A stretch of 64,000 nucleotides of DNA from Bacteroidetes bacterium UBA7662 (lineage in GTDB: Bacteria; Bacteroidota; Bacteroidia; UBA7662). The stretch is from the NCBI GenBank assembly GCA_002483345.1, contig DLHS01000018.1, positions 186,001 to 250,000 of the forward strand, given 5' to 3'. The translations under genes and the position numbers were made by a program. Each line of letters begins with the position of its first letter. Position 1 is the first letter of the stretch. Below the pieces are notes generated by a model. That model was given only the letters and a program-made list of their open reading frames with translations, was not told where the DNA came from and made no database searches. This document shows positions 16,599 through 23,204 of this stretch, one piece after another.

Positions 16599-17765
16599 TT
16601 AACGAGGTCTGCTGCCACCTACGCCTGAAGGCCTGCTACTGCTGCCGGTTGAAGGACTGCTGCCACGACTTCCACTGTCATTGGACCTGGAAGGGGGCGA
16701 ATAGGAAGGTCCGCTGTCACGATTAGGGCGTGATGGTGCGGGAGCCGGCGCGGGTGCTGATGGGGCACTTGGACGGGAGAAACTACCACCCCGGTTGGTA
16801 GGTTGGGTACCAGGATTCACCCGGGGTGCGACAGGTCTCGGACTGTCATCACGATTCGGGGTGGGCTGGGTACCCGGATTCACCCGGGGTGTAACGGGTC
16901 GTGGGTTGTTATCGCGACCCGGTGTGGGCTGCTGTCTGGATGGGGTTACTTCACCAGGACGATTCATCTGCTCCCGATTGATACGGGTTCCCTGAGGACG
17001 GCCAGTAACAGGAGTACTGCGCTGAGGTCGGGTAATCTCTGCCGGACGGGCATTGGCCGGTTCTCTGACGGATGATCTCGGACTGCTGAAAACTGTCCTG
17101 GGTCGTGGTGGAGCAGTGCTCCCTACGCGGTTGTTACGGACCGGCTGGCGGGGAACAGACGGCCCCGCATTGCCCCAGTCACCGGCACCGGCCCAGCCAC
17201 CACCGTAGTAAGGATTGTACCAGGGGTTGTACCAGGGATTATACCATGGGTTGTAGAAAGGGCTGTAAAAGGGGTCATAAAATCCTCCCATCCAGGGGTT
17301 TCCATAGCCGAATCCCATCCCAAAACTACCAAAACCGTAACCAAAAGACAGGCTCCAGCCCGGGCGCATCGACCAAAACGGCGGGAAATACGGATTAAAG
17401 AGCATATAACTACGCATGCCCCAATAACCACCTAAACCGCCACCAAAATAAGGATCGTACCAGAGAGGGTCGTTGTATCTGTCCAGATTGCTGTTGTAAG
17501 TACGGTCTTCATAACGATCAGCCTGATCGTATTCATCGGAATACTCCTCGCCGGAAGATGGCCTTTCGTTAAGGTAATCCTCATAGGTAGAGGCTCTTTC
17601 CGAAGGACGGCGAGCGGGCGGAGTTTCCACTGTGCGGGCGGCTTCTCCGCTTGATACGTAATATAAGTCGTCGTCGTACCGCTGTTGTGCGAAGCGGCTG
17701 GTTGGATTACAGGCCGAGAGGGCGAGCAATGCAATCAACAAACTTGCTAATGGCCAATGTTTCAT
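16599..17765 (-). CDS. Low-complexity Pro/Gly/Arg-rich lipoprotein
   Basis: 388-aa predicted lipoprotein with lipobox LSAC (signal MKHWPLASLLIALLALSAC). Residues about 90-185 are very rich in Tyr, Trp, Gly and Pro, with the tandem motif NPWYNPWYNPWYNPYY. The C-terminal half is rich in Pro, Arg, Ser, and repeats PRVNPGTQPTPNRDDSPRPV with a second unit. Such a protein may be extended on the cell surface. Position upstream of a FadL-like porin and divergent from proS is a familiar Bacteroidota arrangement. The function is unknown. No domain is recognised. Confidence 0.85.
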   Translation of the reverse strand: MKHWPLASLLIALLALSACNPTSRFAQQRYDDDLYYVSSGEAARTVETPPARRPSERASTYEDYLNERPSSGEEYSDEYDQADRYEDRTYNSNLDRYNDPLWYDPYFGGGLGGYWGMRSYMLFNPYFPPFWSMRPGWSLSFGYGFGSFGMGFGYGNPWMGGFYDPFYSPFYNPWYNPWYNPWYNPYYGGGWAGAGDWGNAGPSVPRQPVRNNRVGSTAPPRPRTVFSSPRSSVREPANARPAEITRPQRSTPVTGRPQGTRINREQMNRPGEVTPSRQQPTPGRDNNPRPVTPRVNPGTQPTPNRDDSPRPVAPRVNPGTQPTNRGGSFSRPSAPSAPAPAPAPSRPNRDSGPSYSPPSRSNDSGSRGSSPSTGSSSRPSGVGGSRPR

Positions 17766-17812
17766 AATATCTCCTCCTTAAAGTTACGCATATCCATAAC
17801 GTTGAATGTGGT

Positions 17813-17820
17813 TATCTTTG
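17813..17820 (+). promoter_or_regulatory. Bacteroidota -7 element for proS
   Basis: TATCTTTG matches TAnnTTTG exactly and lies about 57 nt before the proS ATG, giving a leader near 50 nt. No clear -33 TTTG is seen at the normal distance. Confidence 0.6.
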
Positions 17821-17876
17821 TTCGCGGATAACGAAAATATATACGGCAATATCCATTCCAAAAAGTAAACGAATTC

Positions 17877-19349
17877 ATGGCCAAAGAAATTACCCCACGC
17901 AGTCAGGACTATTCACAATGGTATAACGACCTGGTTATCAAGGCAGGTCTTGCCGATTATTCGGCAGTTCGCGGCTGTATGGTTATCAAACCTTATGGCT
18001 ATGCCATCTGGGAAAATATGCAACGGGCGCTCGATCAGATGTTCAAAGACACCGGACACAGCAATGCCTACTTCCCGTTGTTCATCCCCAAATCTTTTTT
18101 CAACAAAGAAGCCGCCCACGTGGAGGGTTTTGCCAAAGAATGTGCGGTAGTAACACACTACAGGCTTAAAAACGACGGAGAAGGCGGTATCATCGTGGAT
18201 CCGGACGCCAAACTGGAAGAAGAACTCATCGTGCGTCCTACTTCTGAAACCATCATCTGGAATACTTACCGCGACTGGATTCAGAGTTACCGCGACCTGC
18301 CTTTGCTCATCAACCAATGGGCCAATGTGGTGCGTTGGGAGATGCGTACCCGGTTGTTTTTGAGGACAACGGAGTTTTTATGGCAGGAAGGCCACACCGC
18401 CCATGCCACCGCCGAAGAAGCCGTAGAAGAGACCCGCAAAATGCTGGAAGTATACGCCACTTTTGCAGAGGAGTGGATGGGAGTTCCTGTCATCAAAGGG
18501 GTTAAAACTGCCAACGAACGTTTTGCCGGAGCCCTCGACACCTATTGCATTGAGGCTTTGATGCAGGATGGCAAAGCCCTGCAAGCCGGTACCTCCCACT
18601 TTTTAGGACAAAATTTCGCGAAAGCGTTCGATGTACAATTCGCCAACGCCGAAGGAGGCCGTGATTACGTATGGGCCACCAGCTGGGGGGTATCTACCCG
18701 CCTGATGGGTGCCCTGGTGATGGCGCACAGCGACGATGACGGGTTGGTGCTGCCTCCGAAACTGGCGCCGGTACAGGTGGTCATCGTGCCCATTTATAAG
18801 GGAGATGAAAGTGTGGCTGCCCTTCAGGCTGCCGGCAACAAACTCAAACGGGAACTGGAAGCCAAAGGCATCCGCGTGAAGTTTGATTCGGACGAAAAAT
18901 CCCGTCCGGGCTGGAAGTTTGCCGAACATGAGATGAAGGGCGTGCCTGTACGCATCGCCATGGGCATGCGCGACCTTGAAAACGGCACCGTTGAAGTTGC
19001 ACGCCGCGACACCCGAGAAAAAGAAAGCCTGCAAAACGCCGATCTGGGAGATAAAATGCTGCATCTGCTCGATCAGATTCAGCAGAATATCTACCAGAAA
19101 GCACTCGACTACCGGGCTGCCATGACTTACACTGCAGACAATTGGGATGAATTTACAGACATACTGGACAATAAAGGCGGTTTTGTAGCTGCCCATTGGG
19201 ATGGCACCCCTGAAACTGAGACCAAAATCAAGGAGATGACCAAGGCCACCATCCGCTGTATTCCGTTGAACAATCCGGAAGAAGCCGGAAGTTGTATTCT
19301 TACCGGCAAACCTTCCGTTCAAAGGGTGTTGTTTGCCAAAGCCTATTGA
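17877..19349 (+). CDS. proS: Proline--tRNA ligase, short (archaeal/eukaryotic-like) type
   Basis: 490-aa class II aminoacyl-tRNA synthetase that charges tRNA-Pro. The motif 2 region is RWEMRTRLFLRTTEFLWQEGH, and motif 3 is GALVMAHSDDDGLVLPPKLAP. The HGTH-like anticodon-binding domain starts near residue 300. The family's long editing insertion between motifs 2 and 3 is absent, so it belongs to the short type 3 group found in most Bacteroidota. Residues after 420 form the C-terminal extension typical of this group. A 1-nt gap separates it from the next gene. Confidence 0.97.
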   Translation: MAKEITPRSQDYSQWYNDLVIKAGLADYSAVRGCMVIKPYGYAIWENMQRALDQMFKDTGHSNAYFPLFIPKSFFNKEAAHVEGFAKECAVVTHYRLKNDGEGGIIVDPDAKLEEELIVRPTSETIIWNTYRDWIQSYRDLPLLINQWANVVRWEMRTRLFLRTTEFLWQEGHTAHATAEEAVEETRKMLEVYATFAEEWMGVPVIKGVKTANERFAGALDTYCIEALMQDGKALQAGTSHFLGQNFAKAFDVQFANAEGGRDYVWATSWGVSTRLMGALVMAHSDDDGLVLPPKLAPVQVVIVPIYKGDESVAALQAAGNKLKRELEAKGIRVKFDSDEKSRPGWKFAEHEMKGVPVRIAMGMRDLENGTVEVARRDTREKESLQNADLGDKMLHLLDQIQQNIYQKALDYRAAMTYTADNWDEFTDILDNKGGFVAAHWDGTPETETKIKEMTKATIRCIPLNNPEEAGSCILTGKPSVQRVLFAKAY

Positions 19350-19350
19350 G

Positions 19351-20019
19351 ATGAGCGAAAAAAGAGAACAGATTTTTCAGCTGTTGCAGCATAAATCAGG
19401 CTTAAAACAAGCCATTTACCGCAATACGCTGGCGCAGTTTGAAGCGCTGAAACTCAAGCTGGAGCAGATAGAAACAGATCTGGGGGCCAGAATGGAAGTA
19501 GCGAATCCGAATGTGGAGGTTAAGTACAACAACCGCAGTCTGTTTGAATGTGAGCTGAAGTTTTCGGGTGATATGCTGGTGTTTAACATGCACAGTAATG
19601 TGTTTTCGTTTGACCACAAGCATTTTATTCACCAGACTCCTTATGTGCAGGAGGATATGAACCGGTCCTTTTGCGGCAAGATCGACATCTACAATTTTTT
19701 GTCCGACAGCTACAAATACAACCGGCTGAACGATGTGGGGCACCTCATCGGCCGGATTTTCATCAACCACGAAAATCACTTTTTTGTGGAAGGCAGAAAA
19801 CAACTGGGTTTCCTGTTCGGGGATTTTGCCAATCAGACACTCGATGATTCCAAGTGCTGCGAAATCATAGAAACAGCCATGTTGTATGCCCTGGATTTTG
19901 ATCTCGTCACACCACCCTTTGAGCTGGTGCAGGAAGTGAGTCTGGCCCAAAAGCTGTTCGAAAACGGCAATGCCGGTATTACCACGGGCAAGAAGCTGGG
20001 TTTTTCGAACGGGAAATGA
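19351..20019 (+). CDS. Conserved-looking protein of unknown function behind proS, 222 aa
   Basis: I do not recognise the family. The product MSEKREQIFQLLQHKSGLKQ opens with a helical, charged region (about 1-45). The middle has MHSNVFSFDHKHFIHQTPYV and a Cys-Cys pair (SKCCEIIE). It has no signal peptide or membrane segment, so it is probably cytoplasmic. The start at 19351 follows the proS stop by 1 nt, so the two are translated from one message. The normal codon bias and coupled start support a real gene. Confidence 0.78.
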   Translation: MSEKREQIFQLLQHKSGLKQAIYRNTLAQFEALKLKLEQIETDLGARMEVANPNVEVKYNNRSLFECELKFSGDMLVFNMHSNVFSFDHKHFIHQTPYVQEDMNRSFCGKIDIYNFLSDSYKYNRLNDVGHLIGRIFINHENHFFVEGRKQLGFLFGDFANQTLDDSKCCEIIETAMLYALDFDLVTPPFELVQEVSLAQKLFENGNAGITTGKKLGFSNGK

Positions 20020-20170
20020 TTGCACCACCTTGCCTCCAGAAAAATGCCCTGGTTAATATGCATTCGCGGAGCCGCGTTGCTGGTCTATGGCTTGGGGAAT
20101 ATCCCGGAAATTTTGAGAGTAAGTTGTAAATCCGGGAAAAGCAACCTTCCGGCAGCTTGCACTTGCTCAA

Positions 20171-20307
20171 GTATCGTTTAAATAAACGATAATTTACATT
20201 ATCGTGTTTTAAAACGATAAATTGAATTATCGTTTATTTAAACGATAATTATTTTTGATATCGCCAATAAAACCGATAAATTTGATTATCGCTTAAAAAC
20301 ACGATAA
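20171..20307. promoter_or_regulatory. Five tandem palindromic operators, TTATCGT-N8-ACGATAA
   Basis: Five 22-bp palindromes lie at 20171-20192, 20199-20220, 20227-20248, 20258-20279 and 20286-20307. Sites 2 and 3 match the consensus on both arms; site 1 has one mismatch, site 5 one, and site 4 is degenerate (ATATCGC-N8-CCGATAA). Centre-to-centre distance is 28, 28, 31, 28 bp. The last site ends 4 nt before the satD ATG. The extra 3 bp before site 4 contains the -33 TTTG of the promoter. This looks like a cooperative repressor array; the upstream 20020-20170 shows nothing notable. Confidence 0.88.
20254..20284 (+). promoter_or_regulatory. Promoter of the satD operon inside the operator array
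   Basis: TTTG at 20254-20257 and TAAATTTG at 20277-20284 are separated by 19 nt, which fits the Bacteroidota consensus TTTG-N17-23-TAnnTTTG. Site 4 fills the spacer and site 5 overlaps the expected start region. A second -7-like TATTTTTG is at 20250-20257 but its -33 is too far away. Leader length would be about 20 nt. Confidence 0.65.
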
Positions 20308-20311
20308 TCAG

Positions 20312-20929
20312 ATGATAGGGGTAATTACCGGCGATATCGTTGCTTCACGCAGACAAAAAAACCCGGAACTTTGGCTGAAACCACTCAAAGCGCTTTTTGA
20401 AGGTGTCGGTCAGGAAATCAAAAGTTGGGAAATCTACCGTGGCGATAGTTTCCAACTGGAGATTACCGACGCAGCAGAAGTTTTGCGGGTAGTCTATAAA
20501 ATCAAAGCACTGCTTAAAAGTTTAGGCGGGTTGGATGTGCGCATGGCGATTGGCCTGGGAGACATCAGTTATACCGCCAGCCGACTTTCGGAAAGTAATG
20601 GAACGGCTTTTATCTACTCGGGTGAAAAATTCGAGACGCTGAAACAGGACAAAATCAAACTCGCACTCAAAAGCGCTGACCCGGACTTTGACAAAACGAT
20701 GAACCTGCTGCTAAAATTCGCGTCCATAAGTATGGATAACTGGACGGTAGTTTCAGCGACAACAGTTTATACGTCACTGGAACATCCGAATGCCACCCAA
20801 ACTGAGTTGGGTCAGAAGCTTCAAATCAAACAACATACTGTAAGTGAACGCCTGCAACGAAGCAGGCTGGCTGAACTCATTGAATTAAATGAACTTTACC
20901 TGGAAAAAGTAAAAAAAATAGCCCCATGA
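20312..20929 (+). CDS. SatD family protein with C-terminal helix-turn-helix
   Basis: 205-aa cytoplasmic protein. The N-terminal part shows the order MIGVITGDIVASR (Asp8), IYRGDSFQ (Asp45) and VRMAIGLGDISY (76-87). This order recalls class III nucleotidyl cyclases (DI..., GD..., RxGIHxG). The resemblance is my inference, not an established activity. Residues about 158-195 (TQTELGQKLQIKQHTVSERLQR) form a helix-turn-helix. SatD is named from the sat locus of streptococci; its biochemical role is unsettled. The gene lies directly behind five palindromes, so autoregulation is likely. It overlaps the DUF3307 gene by 4 nt (ATGA). Confidence 0.85.
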   Translation: MIGVITGDIVASRRQKNPELWLKPLKALFEGVGQEIKSWEIYRGDSFQLEITDAAEVLRVVYKIKALLKSLGGLDVRMAIGLGDISYTASRLSESNGTAFIYSGEKFETLKQDKIKLALKSADPDFDKTMNLLLKFASISMDNWTVVSATTVYTSLEHPNATQTELGQKLQIKQHTVSERLQRSRLAELIELNELYLEKVKKIAP

Positions 20930-21633
20930 CACTGCTTCTCCAGCTTTTGCTGGCACATTTGATTGGTGATTTTTTGCTACAGCCAAGCAGTTGGGTGAGA
21001 GAAAAAAAGCGACTCAAGATTGCCTCCCCAAAGCTTTATCTCCATGTGTTGGGGCACGGATTGTTCGTTTTTGTATTGACAAACTACTGGAAACCAGCAC
21101 TTATCCTGTTAATAGTTCACTACCTCATCGATCTGGCGAAACTCTATTTTCAGGAAGAAAAAACGGAACGTCATTGGTTCTTTTTTGATCAGTTACTACA
21201 CCTCCTCAGCCTGCTTGTAATCTGGATAATTTTTGAAAAACCAGACCTGCAACTGATAGTTACAGATCAGCAGTTACTTTTAATTTACACCACTGCTATT
21301 GTACTTATGAGCTATCCGGCTGCTGCCGTACTCAAACAAGTGCTCGCCATCTGGTCGCCTTCGGCAGAAAAAGACAGTGAAAAATCACTCTCCAATGCAG
21401 GCACCTACATCGGAATAACAGAGCGGATTCTGGTGTTTGTTTTTATTGTAACCAACCACTGGGAAGCCATTGGTTTTTTACTGGCAGCTAAATCAGTATT
21501 TCGTTTTGGGGATTTAAAACGCGCCAAAGACAGGCGATTAACGGAATATATACTGGTGGGTACGCTCATTAGTTTTGGTCTGGCAATCCTCACCGGCATG
21601 ACCACCCTTTACCTGCAAAGACTAACCAGTTAA
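20926..21633 (+). CDS. DUF3307 domain membrane protein, partner of SatD
   Basis: 235-aa integral membrane protein with about six hydrophobic segments. The N-terminal DUF3307 signature is AHLIGDFLLQPSSWVREKK, followed by HGLFVF and HYLIDLAK (a His-Asp pair) and FDQLLHLLSL. A later motif, GITERILVFVFI, is typical of the C-terminal half. The His and Asp residues in the membrane could line a site, but no reaction is known. Its start overlaps satD and its end overlaps the convergent folA by 4 nt. The same satD-DUF3307 pairing is common in Bacteroidota. Confidence 0.87.
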   Translation: MTLLLQLLLAHLIGDFLLQPSSWVREKKRLKIASPKLYLHVLGHGLFVFVLTNYWKPALILLIVHYLIDLAKLYFQEEKTERHWFFFDQLLHLLSLLVIWIIFEKPDLQLIVTDQQLLLIYTTAIVLMSYPAAAVLKQVLAIWSPSAEKDSEKSLSNAGTYIGITERILVFVFIVTNHWEAIGFLLAAKSVFRFGDLKRAKDRRLTEYILVGTLISFGLAILTGMTTLYLQRLTS

Positions 21634-22109
21634 GCCCGCTCCAAATCAATAAACTGGTATTTGAGGCCGGCAGCGGTTTCAAACACTTCACTTTTTTCGG
21701 CTTCCTTCCATTCCATAGATGGAAGTTCGGGGAAAAAAGTGTCGCCTTCAAAATCTGCCATCACGCGGGTCAGGTATATTTTATCTGTAAAGGGCAACGC
21801 CTGCCGGTAAATTTCGCCGCCGCCAATGATCATCACTTCAGCTTCATCTCTGCCTAACGCCAGGGCAGCCTGCAGATTTGATACAACCACACAGCCTTCT
21901 GCTTTGTAATTCAAATCACGGGAAATGATTACAAATCTCCTTCCGGGCAGTGGTTTCCCGATACTTTCGAAGGTTTTCCTGCCCATGATGCATAGTTTAC
22001 CCATGGTAAGCGCCTTAAATCGCTTCAAATCTTCAGGTATACGCCAGAGCAGGTCGTTATTACCCCCTATGGCATTGTTTCGGGCTGCTGCTACCAGGAT
22101 GGAATTCAA
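21630..22109 (-). CDS. folA: Dihydrofolate reductase
   Basis: 159-aa enzyme that makes tetrahydrofolate with NADPH. Signatures are AAARNNAIGGNNDLLWRIPEDLKRFK, CIMGRKTFESIGKPLPGR and MIIGGGEIYRQALP. The only in-frame start is a TTG at 22109; an in-frame TGA lies 6 nt farther upstream. That TTG aligns with the Met of other DHFRs. It lies at the end of a TTTGAAT heptad repeat, so the repeat supplies the start codon. The gene is 155 nt after thyA, forming a thyA-folA unit broken by repeats. Confidence 0.93.
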   Translation of the reverse strand: MNSILVAAARNNAIGGNNDLLWRIPEDLKRFKALTMGKLCIMGRKTFESIGKPLPGRRFVIISRDLNYKAEGCVVVSNLQAALALGRDEAEVMIIGGGEIYRQALPFTDKIYLTRVMADFEGDTFFPELPSMEWKEAEKSEVFETAAGLKYQFIDLERA

Positions 22110-22134
22110 AATTCAAAATTTAAGGTTCAAAATT
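22101..22134 (-). repeat. TTTGAAT heptad element, copy 2, spanning the folA start
   Basis: The minus strand reads the same heptad pattern as 8486-8519 with about three mismatches. Its end covers the folA TTG start and first codons. In both islands it follows the 20-mer GGTTGAGCG element in the same orientation, so a whole module is shared. Confidence 0.85.
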
Positions 22135-22161
22135 GTGGTTTCGCCGGTACTGCGCTCCAGT

Positions 22162-22196
22162 GGTTTCGGCTCCGCTGGTTTCGGCTCCGCTCAACC
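22162..22196 (+). repeat. GGTTTCGGCTCCGCT tandem pair with dispersed 20-mer, copy 2
   Basis: GGTTTCGGCTCCGCT occurs twice in tandem (22162-22176, 22177-22191). The second copy continues to GGTTTCGGCTCCGCTCAACC (22177-22196), two mismatches from the minus-strand 20-mer at 8406-8425. It lies in the thyA-folA gap. Confidence 0.75.
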
Positions 22197-22220
22197 GCCG
22201 GAGTGTAGTTCCCGGAACCA

Positions 22221-22259
22221 TTACTTCTCACGTCTCCGGTCTAAAGTCTCCAGTCTCAC
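22221..22259 (-). repeat. GGAGAC heptad array immediately after thyA
   Basis: Read in the thyA direction, units TGTGAGAC, TGGAGAC, TTTAGAC, CGGAGAC and GTGAGAA follow. The first unit begins about 5 nt after the thyA stop. It is degenerate but clearly 7-bp periodic, and resembles the element behind the DPP-IV and POT genes. Confidence 0.8.
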
Positions 22260-22264
22260 AACTC

Positions 22265-23059
22265 CTAAACCGCCACTGGTGCCTTGATATGCGGGTGCGG
22301 ATTGTAGTTCATCAGTTCAAAGTCTTCGTATTTGAAATCGAAGATGCTTTTTACCCCAGGGTTAATTTTCATTTGGGGCAACGGACGGAAATCGCGGCTG
22401 AGCTGCAGCTCCGTTTGTTCGAGGTGGTTCAGGTAGAGGTGTGCATCTCCGAAGGTATGCACAAAATCACCGGGTTGCAGGCCGCATACCTGAGCGACCA
22501 TGAGGGTAAGCAGCGCGTAGGACGCGATATTGAACGGAACTCCCAGAAAAATATCTGCAGAGCGCTGGTAAAGCTGGCAACTGAGTTTGCCGTCGGCCAC
22601 ATAAAACTGGAAAAAGGCGTGACAGGGCGGCAAGGCCATATTTTCTATCTCTCCTACATTCCAGGCAGAGACGATGATGCGGCGGGAATCGGGATTTTTT
22701 TTCAGGGTCTGAATCACCTGGCTGATCTGGTCGATGTGGCGGCCATCGGCTGTGGGCCAGCTGCGCCACTGATAACCATAAACCGGCCCCAGTTCGCCAT
22801 CTTGTCCTGCCCATTCATCCCAGATGCTCACACCGTTTTCTTTCAGGTAGGCGATGTTGGTCTCTCCTTTCAGAAACCACAAAAGTTCATGTATGATGGA
22901 CCTCAGATGCAGTTTTTTAGTCGTAACCAACGGAAATCCCTCCTGCAGATTAAAACGCATCTGATAGCCAAAAACACTGACAGTGCCGGTGCCGGTGCGG
23001 TCTTCTTTGCGTGCGCCGTTTTCGAGCACATGGCGCATGAGGTCGTGGTATTGTTTCAT
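22265..23059 (-). CDS. thyA: Thymidylate synthase
   Basis: 264-aa ThyA, which makes dTMP from dUMP with methylene-tetrahydrofolate. The length equals the E. coli enzyme. Visible motifs are RTGTGTVSVFG, the active-site region MALPPCHAFFQF (nucleophile Cys), QLYQRSADIFLGVPFNIASY and the C-terminal IKAPVAV. It precedes folA in the same direction, a usual folate pairing. A non-coding 155-nt gap of repeats separates the two. Confidence 0.98.
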   Translation of the reverse strand: MKQYHDLMRHVLENGARKEDRTGTGTVSVFGYQMRFNLQEGFPLVTTKKLHLRSIIHELLWFLKGETNIAYLKENGVSIWDEWAGQDGELGPVYGYQWRSWPTADGRHIDQISQVIQTLKKNPDSRRIIVSAWNVGEIENMALPPCHAFFQFYVADGKLSCQLYQRSADIFLGVPFNIASYALLTLMVAQVCGLQPGDFVHTFGDAHLYLNHLEQTELQLSRDFRPLPQMKINPGVKSIFDFKYEDFELMNYNPHPHIKAPVAV

Positions 23060-23204
23060 ATGGAAAGTAAGAACGAAAGTAAAACAAGCAAACGTTTAAA
23101 AATGCACCGCTTTTACACAAAGTGAGTTTAAACCCCTGCTCACACATATTAACAGACAGGGAAACCGCCCGATTGTGTATTTTAGTGCATAGAAATTTGA
23201 TTTT

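Noticed and set aside
20171..20307. Operator array as a CRISPR array
   Set aside because: The repeats are palindromic and separated by only 6-9 bp of A/T-rich sequence, too short for spacers; no cas gene is near.
20333..20342. GATATCGTT inside satD as a sixth operator
   Set aside because: Only a half site, and it codes the conserved GDIV motif.
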